Origin: JACQAI01 sp035507915 | Lineage (GTDB): Bacteria > Pseudomonadota > Alphaproteobacteria > Elsterales > Elsteraceae | Length of the DNA: 19,128 nt | Direction of reading: 5' to 3' | NCBI GenBank assembly: GCA_035507915.1 | Contig: DATJNS010000145.1 | Location: forward strand, 1 to 19,128 | Shown here: positions 7,823 to 14,372 of the stretch, piece after piece | Layout: the number at the start of each line of letters is the position of its first letter | Position numbering within the stretch: position 1 is the stretch's first letter | Notes under the pieces: generated by a model | The model's database searches: none | The model's input: only the letters and a program-made list of their open reading frames with translations | What the model was told of the DNA's origin: nothing | Program-made: the position numbers and the translations under genes

Positions 7823-7850
7823 TCGATAGAACTTAAACTTTCTTAATCAA
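7823..7850 (-). promoter_or_regulatory. Candidate promoter of the aminotransferase gene
   Basis: On the minus strand TTGATT (7850-7845) and TATCGA (7828-7823) are 16 bases apart in an AT-rich patch of the otherwise GC-rich 107-bp gap upstream of the aminotransferase. A GC palindrome, CGGGCGCCCG at 7852-7861, adjoins it. Consensus agreement is only moderate. Confidence 0.35.
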
Positions 7851-7871
7851 GCGGGCGCCCGGCGCGCGCAG

Positions 7872-9122
7872 TCACGGGGTCTCGAGGTCCAGGATCTCCG
7901 TGACCGTCAGGCTCGCGATGTCCATCAGCTTGTGATGGCGCGGATTGTCGGGCTGCAGGAGGTTCGTGATGCGCGCGAAGGTGCTCGGCACCAGCATCTG
8001 CTGACCTTCGACCGTGGTGCGCCGGACCCCGTAGCGCAGCAGGGCGCGCTCGGTGCTGTTCAGCTTGCCGATCATGGACTTGGTCGCCCAGATGCTGCCG
8101 GCGCGCGCGAAGTCGCTGAGCCGCGCGCAATGGTTCACCGTGTCGCCCAGCACGCTGCACTCCATCTGATGGCCGCGGTGGATCACGCCGAACCACTCCT
8201 CGCCCTCGTGCAGCCCGATGTTGAGCACCAGGTCGTTGAGCCAGTTCTTCTTGCGCTGCCAGTTCTTGCTGGTGCGGCCGATCAGATCGCGGAGCTCGCA
8301 GGCGTAGCGCAGCGCGTTCATCACGTACGAGCTGTCGGGTTGCGGGAAGAAGTAGTAGAGCAGGCCGTCGCCGGCATGCTTGCCGTGGGTCGCGGCATAC
8401 TTCTCGTTGATCGTCTCGGCGCCGCTCCAGATCTCGTTGATCATCTCGAAATATTCTTCGGGCGGCAGCTCGGCGCAGATCTTGACCGAGTCCTGCAGGT
8501 CGGCAGCCAGGATGGCGACGCTGGTGAGGTAGGGCCGGCGGTGGCGCAAAACTTCGCGCAGGAAATGGTTCTGCTGGGCGAGCAGGCTATTGACGAAGTC
8601 GGTGCCGTTCTCGTGGAACTGGTGGAGGAACAGCACGCCCTGATCGAACTTGATCGCGACGATCTGGCCCAACCCGGCGAGGTCGTTGCGGGTCGCCTGG
8701 TAGAAATCGATGCTGATGCCCTTGTCGGCGCCGCGCGCCGGTGGCGTCGCGAACACCCGTTCGGCGTCCTTGAGCCCGCGCCGCGCCAGCTCGCTGCGGG
8801 TCGCGTCGACGTAGCTTTGGCCCAGGCGCTCGCGCACCATCGCGACGTGGAAGGCGAGCGTGTTCTCGAGGTCGGCGAACTTGCCGCCGTCGACCAGGAG
8901 ACAGAGGGCGTTGCGCTCGTCGATGCGCTCGGGCAGGCCGGTCGCCAGGCCGAACAGCTCGGTGAGCGCGCCGTCGTTCGCCCACTCGACCTGAAGCGCC
9001 TGATTGGTGAAGTAGGCGGCGTTCGGGTAGCTGTCGAGCGACAGCGCGGCCAGCGTCGGGTTTGCCGGCGAGCTGGTGCCGGCGGCCTGGGTCACCGGCA
9101 GGGGATGAACGACACCGGACAT
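7872..9122 (-). CDS. Class III adenylate/guanylate cyclase with N-terminal PAS-like sensor domain
   Basis: The protein has 416 residues. Residues about 29-170 resemble a PAS-like/MmyB-type ligand domain (SYPNAAYFTN, WANDGALTELFG, NALCLLVDGG, FHVAMVRERL). The catalytic domain starts near 200: VAILAADLQDS supplies the first metal Asp (D208), GKHAGDGLLYYF the second (D252) with K248 as base-recognition Lys. CSVLGDTVNHCARL contains the transition-state pair N330 and R334. A Ser (S323) occupies the position where class IIIb adenylate cyclases carry Thr or Ser and guanylate cyclases differ, so cAMP is the likelier product. Single-chain domains of this type work as homodimers. No transmembrane helix is visible, so it is cytosolic. 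GGAGA (9135-9131) lies eight bases before the ATG, and a strong promoter sits just upstream. The gene reads in the same direction as the aminotransferase but is separated from it by that gene's own leader region. Confidence 0.88.
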   Translation of the reverse strand: MSGVVHPLPVTQAAGTSSPANPTLAALSLDSYPNAAYFTNQALQVEWANDGALTELFGLATGLPERIDERNALCLLVDGGKFADLENTLAFHVAMVRERLGQSYVDATRSELARRGLKDAERVFATPPARGADKGISIDFYQATRNDLAGLGQIVAIKFDQGVLFLHQFHENGTDFVNSLLAQQNHFLREVLRHRRPYLTSVAILAADLQDSVKICAELPPEEYFEMINEIWSGAETINEKYAATHGKHAGDGLLYYFFPQPDSSYVMNALRYACELRDLIGRTSKNWQRKKNWLNDLVLNIGLHEGEEWFGVIHRGHQMECSVLGDTVNHCARLSDFARAGSIWATKSMIGKLNSTERALLRYGVRRTTVEGQQMLVPSTFARITNLLQPDNPRHHKLMDIASLTVTEILDLETP

Positions 9123-9150
9123 GACAGACTTCTCCGTCGAGAGATGTTAC

Positions 9151-9203
9151 CTTATAGATTACTTTCAAAACACTGTCTAGTTATATGAAAAAAAGAAATT
9201 TTA
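9151..9203 (-). promoter_or_regulatory. Strong sigma-70-type promoter with UP-like element for the cyclase
   Basis: On the minus strand TAGACA (9179-9174) and TATAAG (9156-9151) are separated by exactly 17 bases; each matches the TTGACA/TATAAT consensus at five of six positions. Directly upstream (about 9203-9181) lies an A/T tract with runs AAAATTT and TTTTTTT, placed where an UP element would contact the alpha subunit C-terminal domains. The predicted transcript starts near 9144, about 20 bases before the ATG. This is the most AT-rich spot in the window. Confidence 0.65.
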
Positions 9204-9357
9204 TCCCATCGATCCCCGGTGTGAGGCGATCCCGCGGCGGTGTGCCGGGCGGGCGCTGCCGGCCCGGCCGGGGTGGCATCCCGGCCGCCGCCCCGGCCGC
9301 TGACCATCGCCCGCGGGTGGTCGCCGCCCGGTCGTGCTAGCGTGGCGCGTCAGCCTG

Positions 9358-9705
9358 ATGCTCAGCCCCCTCGACCTGCCGCTCTTCATCATCTACTCGC
9401 TCGCCGGCACCACCGCGGCCGCCTTTGGCAAGTCGGCGATGCACCGGGTGCGGGCGCGCCGTTGGGGCCCCGCGGCGCTGCGCGGCCTGGCCACCGTCGG
9501 CATCTTCGGCATCAACTTCACGCTGCTGTTCGTGCTGCTCGGCCGGCTCGACATGTCCGTGATGGTGCCGGTGTCGGTCGCCCTCAACCTGCTGCTGGCG
9601 TCGACCTTGTCGATCCTGGTGTTCCGCGAGCGCATCGGCGCCTGGAAGCTCGTCGGCATGCTGCTGATCGTCGTCGGCGTCGTGCTCCTGTCGGCGGAGA
9701 TCTGA
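9358..9705 (+). CDS. Four-helix SMR/EamA-type membrane protein, first of a pair (ArnE/F-like flippase subunit?)
   Basis: From ATG 9358 the product has 115 residues; a GTG at 9334 would add eight and cannot be excluded, since neither start has a good Shine-Dalgarno. Four hydrophobic helices fill almost the whole protein, with a basic loop (HRVRARRW) after the first, and the last ends LVGMLLIVVGVVLLS. VALNLLLASTLSILVFRERIG has the end-of-helix-3 pattern with a Glu (FRERIG) shared by EamA and SMR proteins. The first helix lacks the membrane Glu that SMR drug exporters such as EmrE use for proton coupling, which argues against a drug pump. The next gene begins three bases after its stop and encodes a homologous-looking partner, as for ArnE/ArnF, which flip undecaprenyl-phosphate-aminoarabinose. 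Confidence 0.75.
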   Translation: MLSPLDLPLFIIYSLAGTTAAAFGKSAMHRVRARRWGPAALRGLATVGIFGINFTLLFVLLGRLDMSVMVPVSVALNLLLASTLSILVFRERIGAWKLVGMLLIVVGVVLLSAEI

Positions 9706-9708
9706 CGG

Positions 9709-10065
9709 GTGGCCGCGCTCGACCTCGCGCTCTACCTCGCGAGCTCGCTGCTCGCCGCGACCGGCTTGACCTGGCTCAAGCATGATCTCGTCGGCGTCCA
9801 GGCCACGGGTCTGTTGGCGGTCCAATGGGGCGCGGCGATCGGGCTCGCCGGCGCGTCGGTCGTCTACCTGTCCGGCATGTTCCTGTGGCTGATCGTGCTG
9901 GGCCGCAACCCCATGTCGACCGCCTATCCGATCGGCATCGGGCTGTCCCTCGTCACCACGACCCTGGCGGCGATCGTCGTGCTGGGCGAGCCGGTCGGCG
10001 CGCTGCGTCTTGCCGGGATCGCCGCCATCCTGGCCGGCGCCGTGTGCATCGGGCACAGCAAGTGA
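9709..10065 (+). CDS. Four-helix SMR-family membrane protein, second of a pair (ArnE-like)
   Basis: The GTG start at 9709 is preceded by GGAGA (9696-9700) at eight bases, giving 118 residues and four predicted helices. The second half carries FLWLIVLGRNPMSTAYPI, then TTTLAAIVVLGEPV and RLAGIAAILAGAVCIG. The order L-W-L-x-V-L, A-Y-P, L-A-A, E-P-V and R-x-x-G is the pattern I associate with ArnE and relatives that move lipid-linked sugars. In helix 1 (SSLLAATGLTWLK) an Ala occupies the place of the EmrE proton-binding Glu. Heterodimer formation with the upstream 115-residue protein is expected from the tandem arrangement. Spermidine or quaternary-ammonium SMR pairs are the main alternative. The family 2 and GT-C-like genes at the left of the window would be natural partners. 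Confidence 0.8.
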   Translation: MAALDLALYLASSLLAATGLTWLKHDLVGVQATGLLAVQWGAAIGLAGASVVYLSGMFLWLIVLGRNPMSTAYPIGIGLSLVTTTLAAIVVLGEPVGALRLAGIAAILAGAVCIGHSK

Positions 10066-10092
10066 CGTTCCCCTCGCGCGGCGGCGGCCGGC

Positions 10093-10108
10093 GCGGCATA
10101 AAGGCCGC
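10093..10108 (+). promoter_or_regulatory. Leader hairpin overlapping the pyrC ribosome binding site
   Basis: GCGGC (10093-10097) pairs perfectly with GCCGC (10104-10108) around a six-base loop ATAAAG. The Shine-Dalgarno AAAGG (10100-10104), six bases before the ATG, lies partly in the loop and its last G in the stem. Such a hairpin could restrict ribosome access. It is short, so it may also be chance in GC-rich DNA. Confidence 0.35.
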
Positions 10109-10110
10109 AC

Positions 10111-11157
10111 ATGACCGATGAGCTGACGATCCGCCGGCCCGACGACTGGCACCTGCATCTGCGCGACGGCGCCATGCTCCAGACGGTGCTGCGCTACACG
10201 GCGCGCCAGTTCGCGCGCGCCATCGTGATGCCCAACCTGGTGCCGCCGGTCACCACGGTGGCGGCGGCGCGCGATTACGCGACGCGGATTGCCGCGGCCC
10301 TGCCGGCCGGCGCGCGCTTCACGCCGCTGATGACCTGTTACCTGACTGACGGGCTGGATCCGGCCGAGCTCGCGCGCGGCTGGCAGGAGCGCGTGTTCGT
10401 CGCGGCCAAGCTCTATCCGGCGCACGCCACCACCAACTCGGCGCACGGCGTGACCGACATCGCCAAGATCCGCGGCGTGCTCGAGACCATGGCGCGGCTC
10501 GGCATGCCGCTCTTGGTGCACGGCGAGGTGGTCGATCCCACGGTCGACGTGTTCGACCGCGAGGCCGTGTTCATCGAGCGCGTGCTGGCGCCCCTGACCC
10601 GCGGCCTGCCCGAGCTCAAGGTCGTGTTCGAGCACGTCACGACGGCCGACGCGATCGCCTTCGTGCTGGCGACGCCGCGCAATCTCGCCGCCACCATCAC
10701 GGCGCACCATCTGGTGATCAACCGCAACGCTCTGTTCCAGGGCGGGCTCCGGCCGCACGCCTACTGCCTGCCGATCGCCAAGCGCGAGCGCCATCGCCTG
10801 GCGCTGCGCCGGGCCGCGGTGTCGGGCGATCCGCGCTTCTTCCTGGGGACCGACTCGGCGCCGCACCGCGCCCACGACAAGGAAACGGCGTGCGGCTGCG
10901 CCGGCATCTTCAGCGCGCCGGTCGCGCTCGAAAGCTACGCGGTCGTGTTCGAGGCCGAGGGCGCGCTCGATCGCCTGGAGGCATTCGCGTCGCGCAACGG
11001 TCCGGCGTTCTATGGCCTGCCACCCAACGACGAGACGGTGACGCTGGTGCGCCGCCCGTGGACCGTGCCGGCGACCATCGAGGGCCCGGGCGGCACGCTC
11101 GTGCCGTTCCGCGCCGGGGAGACGCTGCCGTGGCGGCTCGCCGAGGGCCGGCCGTGA
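10111..11157 (+). CDS. pyrC: Dihydroorotase, class II (PyrC type)
   Basis: The 348-residue protein matches the length of E. coli PyrC and catalyses the cyclisation of N-carbamoyl-aspartate to dihydroorotate, step three of pyrimidine synthesis. Zinc ligands and active-site motifs are all present: DWHLHLRDG (H14, H16), the substrate-binding MPNLVPPVTT, FVAAKLYPAHATTNS with K100 as the carboxylated bridging lysine, LLVHGEV, VVFEHVTT, TITAHHL, and FLGTDSAPH with the catalytic Asp. The cytosolic enzyme is homodimeric in this class. ATG 10111 is preceded by AAAGG at six bases. It lies 45 bp after the SMR pair and its TGA overlaps the GTG of the amidase gene (GTGA), so those two genes are translated together. 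Confidence 0.97.
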   Translation: MTDELTIRRPDDWHLHLRDGAMLQTVLRYTARQFARAIVMPNLVPPVTTVAAARDYATRIAAALPAGARFTPLMTCYLTDGLDPAELARGWQERVFVAAKLYPAHATTNSAHGVTDIAKIRGVLETMARLGMPLLVHGEVVDPTVDVFDREAVFIERVLAPLTRGLPELKVVFEHVTTADAIAFVLATPRNLAATITAHHLVINRNALFQGGLRPHAYCLPIAKRERHRLALRRAAVSGDPRFFLGTDSAPHRAHDKETACGCAGIFSAPVALESYAVVFEAEGALDRLEAFASRNGPAFYGLPPNDETVTLVRRPWTVPATIEGPGGTLVPFRAGETLPWRLAEGRP

Positions 11158-12506
11158 GCCCCGGACTGCCGACGCTCGAGAGCCTCGCCGATGCCCTGCG
11201 GCGCGGCACGACCTCGGCCGAGGCGCTGCTCGACGCCGCGCTGGCGCGCATCGACGATCCGGCGGGGCAGGGCAAGCCGACCTTCACCAAGGTGCACCGC
11301 GCGGCGGCGCGCGCGACGGCGGTTGCGGCCGACGGGCTGCGCGCAGCCGGCGTGGTGCCGTCGCCGCTCGCCGGGCTGCCGATCTCCGTCAAGGACCTGT
11401 TCGACGTCGCGGGCGAGCCGACGCCAGCCGGCTCGGTCGCGCTCGCCGACGCGCCGCCGGCATCGAGCGACGCGCCGATCGTGGCGCGGCTGCGCGCCGC
11501 CGGCGCGGTGATCGTCGGCCGCACCAACATGACCGAGTTCGCGTTCTCCGGGGTCGGCTGGAATCCGCATTACGGCACGCCGCTCAACCCGTGGGACCGC
11601 GCGACCGGCCGGATCCCGGGCGGCTCGTCCTCGGGCGCCGCGGTCTCGGTGACCGACGGCATGTGCGCTGCCGCGATCGGCACCGACACGGGCGGCTCGG
11701 TGCGCATCCCGGCGGCCCTGTGCGGGCTCGCCGGCTTCAAGCCCACGGCGCGGCGCGTGCCCCGCGAGGGCTGCCTGCCCCTGTCGTTCAGCCTCGACTC
11801 GATCGGCCCGCTCGCGCCCACGGTCGCGTGCTGCGCGCTGGTCGACGCCGTGCTGGCGGGCGAGGCGCCGAGCGTGCCGGTCGCGCCACCGGCCGCGGGC
11901 TTGCGGCTGCTGGCGCCGCTCAACTTCGTGCTCGACGACATCGACGCGACGGTCGGACAGGCCTTCGAGCGCGCGCTCACGCGCCTCGGCGCGGCAGGGG
12001 TCCGCATCGCCACCGGCCGCCTCGCGCCGCTCGACGAGCTGTTCGAGATCAATGCCAAGGGCGGGCTCGCCGCCGCCGAGGCGTTCCACTGGCATCGCAC
12101 GCTGCTGGCCGCCAAGGCCGCGGTCTACGATCCGCGGGTGCGCGTGCGCGTCGAGCGCGGCGGCACCATGGGCGCGGCCGACTATCTCGAGGTGCTGCGC
12201 CGCCGCGTCGACTTCCACGCCCGGATGGGCGCGCTGATGGCGCCCTACGACGCGCTCGTCATGCCGACCACCCCGATCGTCGCGGCGACCATGGCGGAGA
12301 TCGCCGACGATGCCGGATTCGGCCGGGTCAACGTGCAGGTGCTGCGCAACCCCACGGTGGCCAATTTCCTCGACGGCTGCGCCCTGACGGTGCCGTGCCA
12401 TGCGCCGGGCGGCGCCCCGGTCGGCCTGATGCTGGTCGGCCCGCCGCTGGCCGACCGGCGCCTGCTGGCGCTCGGCCGGGCCATCGAGGGCGTGCTCCAA
12501 CCCTGA
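11154..12506 (+). CDS. Amidase signature family hydrolase
   Basis: The protein has 450 residues from the GTG at 11154, which overlaps the pyrC stop as GTGA. The frame is open further upstream, but there it runs inside pyrC and is not coding. The Ser-cisSer-Lys triad is recognisable: PISVKDLFDV gives K80, GGSSSGAA (156-163) supplies the cis-Ser, and GTDTGGSVRIPAALCG the nucleophile S182, followed by GFKPT. RTNMTEFAFSG is another fixed family segment, and the C-terminal GGAPVGLMLVGPP closes the fold. Family members hydrolyse varied carboxamides or act as GatA in tRNA-dependent amidation. This one is probably not GatA: it is slightly short and has no gatB or gatC beside it. The coupling to pyrC might hint at a carbamoyl or ureido substrate, but that is speculative. 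Confidence 0.92.
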   Translation: MSPGLPTLESLADALRRGTTSAEALLDAALARIDDPAGQGKPTFTKVHRAAARATAVAADGLRAAGVVPSPLAGLPISVKDLFDVAGEPTPAGSVALADAPPASSDAPIVARLRAAGAVIVGRTNMTEFAFSGVGWNPHYGTPLNPWDRATGRIPGGSSSGAAVSVTDGMCAAAIGTDTGGSVRIPAALCGLAGFKPTARRVPREGCLPLSFSLDSIGPLAPTVACCALVDAVLAGEAPSVPVAPPAAGLRLLAPLNFVLDDIDATVGQAFERALTRLGAAGVRIATGRLAPLDELFEINAKGGLAAAEAFHWHRTLLAAKAAVYDPRVRVRVERGGTMGAADYLEVLRRRVDFHARMGALMAPYDALVMPTTPIVAATMAEIADDAGFGRVNVQVLRNPTVANFLDGCALTVPCHAPGGAPVGLMLVGPPLADRRLLALGRAIEGVLQP

Positions 12507-12527
12507 GCCGCGTCAAACTGCGGCGCT

Positions 12528-12547
12528 GCAACCGGATATCAGGTTGC
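12528..12547 (+). terminator. Inverted repeat after the amidase gene, possible weak terminator
   Basis: GCAACC (12528-12533) and GGTTGC (12542-12547) form a perfect 6-bp stem with an eight-base loop, 21 bases after the amidase stop. It is followed by GTTAAGCTTTTA, a short T-run that starts a few bases late. It could instead be a dyad in the chemoreceptor promoter region. Confidence 0.35.
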
Positions 12548-12580
12548 GTTAAGCTTTTATCTACCAAAATCTTGCTGTCG

Positions 12581-12592
12581 GACCCTTGGGTC
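12581..12592. promoter_or_regulatory. 12-bp dyad upstream of the chemoreceptor gene
   Basis: GACCC-TT-GGGTC is a perfect inverted repeat 38 bp before the chemoreceptor start, in the non-coding gap. Its size and place would suit a protein-binding site, but no regulator is identified. Confidence 0.25.
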
Positions 12593-12630
12593 TGTATCAG
12601 CTTGCCTAGGTGATTTGGCGGGGAGGCACG

Positions 12631-14370
12631 ATGGTGAGCCAGCAGTACGTGAGTGGCGATGCGGCCTCCCTGTCCCTCGGCCCGGCCCGGCCCGCCCTCG
12701 GTCGTTTCGCGCTGGCGCGCGCCTCGGTGGCCGCCAAGGCGATCGCGGTGGCCGCGCTCGGCCTGATCGCGCTGACCTTGATCCTCGCCGGCGTCACGGT
12801 GTCGACCGTCCAGCACGACGCCACGCGCGTGGCCGCCCAGCGCCTCGAGACCGCGATGCTGCTGGCATGGGAGCTCGTCTACAACGAGGGCAGCACGTTC
12901 TCGCTCGAGGGCGGGCAGCTCAAGGCGGACAAGGCGGTGCTCAACGACCGCCCGCAGATCTTCGACAAGCTGCGCCGGGTCGGCGACGCCGTCGCCGGGC
13001 TCTATGCCGGCGATCTCGCGGTCACGACCACGATCACGGGCGACGGGCATGCGGCGGTCGGCGCGCGGCTCGACGCGGCGCCGCACGCAGCGCTGGTCGC
13101 GGGCCAGCCTTACCGCGGCGAGTCCATGCTGATGGGCGAGCCGTACGTCACCGCCTACGACCCGATCAAGGACGCCAAGGGCCAGGTGATCGGCGCGCTG
13201 TTCGTCGGCCTCTCGAAGCGCAGCCTGATGGCGGGCGCCGACGCCGTGCGGACCGACATCGTGCTCTACGGCGGCCTGGTCGCGCTCACCGTGCTGCTCG
13301 TGCTGTTCTTCGTGCTGCGGCGTCTGCTGCGGCCGGTCGGCCTTCTCACCATGGTATCGCGCCGCATCGTCGACGGCGAGGTGATCCCCGAGGTGCCGGG
13401 CGCGCAGCGCCAGGACGACGTCGGCCAACTCGCGCGCGGCATCCAGTCGTTGGCGCAGGACGCGGCGCGCAAGCGCGAGCTCGAAGCCGGCGAGACCGCG
13501 CGCCGCGTTGCGCTGGAAGAAGAGAAGCAGCGCGCGCACCGCTACATGGTGACCTCGCTCGAGGCCGAGATCGATCGCGAGCTGCCCAAGATCACCGGGC
13601 TTGCCGGCGACATGTCGGGCGCCGCCGGCCACATGGTCGACGCGGCCCAGCGCGCGTCGAGCGAGTGCGCCGCGGTCGGCCAGTCGGCCGAGGTGGCGGC
13701 ACAGCACGCCAATCAGGTCACCAACGCCGCCGAGCAGCTGTCGCTGTCGATCGGCGAGATCGCCGCGCGGATGGGCGACGCCACGGTGGCGACCGGCAGC
13801 GCGGTACGCGCGGTCGAAGAGATCGCCGGCCGCGGCCAGCAGCTCGTCGAGCGCGTCGGCGAGATCGGCCGGTTCTCCGACATGATCACCAACATCGCCA
13901 ACCAGACCAACCTGCTGGCGCTCAACGCGACGATCGAGGCGGCGCGCGCGGGCGAGGCCGGCAAGGGTTTCGCGGTCGTGGCGACCGAGGTCAAGAACCT
14001 GGCCAGCCAGACCGGCCGCGCGACCGAGGAGATCCGCGCCCAGGTCGCGCTGATCCAGGAGGTCACCCAGGCGGTGACCGGCGGCCTCAACGAGATCCGC
14101 GGCGTCATCGAGCGGCTCGACCAGACCTCGACCGCGGTCGCCTCGGCGGTCGAGCAGCAGCGCGCCGCGACCGGCGAGATCGCGCGGTCGGTCGGCGAGA
14201 GCACGAGCGGCATCGGCGTGGTGTCGGACGGCATCGGCCGCGTGTCGGCGCTCGCCGCCGCGGTGCTCGAGCAGGCCGAGGGCGTCGCCTCGGTCGCCGA
14301 GAAGATCACCGCCGAGGCCGCCTCGCTCGCCGAGAGCACCAAGACGATCCTGCACGCCACCGGCGCCTGA
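12631..14370 (+). CDS. Methyl-accepting chemotaxis protein with periplasmic single-Cache domain
   Basis: The 579-residue transducer has the standard order. A cytoplasmic start is followed by membrane helix 1 (about 34-58, AIAVAALGLIALTLILAGV). A periplasmic single-Cache-like domain follows (about 60-205; note GDGHAAVGARLD, GEPYVTAYDPIKDAKGQVIG and LFVGLSKR). Then come membrane helix 2 (about 210-230), a HAMP linker beginning RLLRPVG, and a long coiled-coil signalling domain. The hairpin tip is unmistakable: NQTNLLALNATIEAARAGEAG and the following GFAVVATEVKNLA (about 425-455). No C-terminal CheR/CheB-binding pentapeptide is present. GGGGAGG (12620-12626) lies four bases before ATG 12631 and seven before the next codon, GTG 12634; either may be used. 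The ligand is unknown; single-Cache domains often bind small carboxylates. It converges on rlmJ with two bases between the stop codons. Confidence 0.95.
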   Translation: MVSQQYVSGDAASLSLGPARPALGRFALARASVAAKAIAVAALGLIALTLILAGVTVSTVQHDATRVAAQRLETAMLLAWELVYNEGSTFSLEGGQLKADKAVLNDRPQIFDKLRRVGDAVAGLYAGDLAVTTTITGDGHAAVGARLDAAPHAALVAGQPYRGESMLMGEPYVTAYDPIKDAKGQVIGALFVGLSKRSLMAGADAVRTDIVLYGGLVALTVLLVLFFVLRRLLRPVGLLTMVSRRIVDGEVIPEVPGAQRQDDVGQLARGIQSLAQDAARKRELEAGETARRVALEEEKQRAHRYMVTSLEAEIDRELPKITGLAGDMSGAAGHMVDAAQRASSECAAVGQSAEVAAQHANQVTNAAEQLSLSIGEIAARMGDATVATGSAVRAVEEIAGRGQQLVERVGEIGRFSDMITNIANQTNLLALNATIEAARAGEAGKGFAVVATEVKNLASQTGRATEEIRAQVALIQEVTQAVTGGLNEIRGVIERLDQTSTAVASAVEQQRAATGEIARSVGESTSGIGVVSDGIGRVSALAAAVLEQAEGVASVAEKITAEAASLAESTKTILHATGA

Positions 14371-14372
14371 GC

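Noticed and set aside
7852..7861. CGGGCGCCCG palindrome as a terminator of an upstream transcript
   Set aside because: No T-run follows in either direction, and short GC palindromes are expected by chance at this composition.
9337..10875. 512-codon minus-strand frame opposite the SMR pair and pyrC
   Set aside because: Both SMR proteins and PyrC are clearly coding on the plus strand; the antisense product is a low-complexity Arg/His/Gln/Asp sequence.
10890..11153. Upstream extension of the amidase frame
   Set aside because: It lies within pyrC in another frame and is Arg-rich without structure; the amidase begins at the GTGA overlap.
11154..12506. Assignment of the amidase as GatA
   Set aside because: No gatB or gatC neighbour, a shorter length than typical GatA, and only the general amidase signature is matched.
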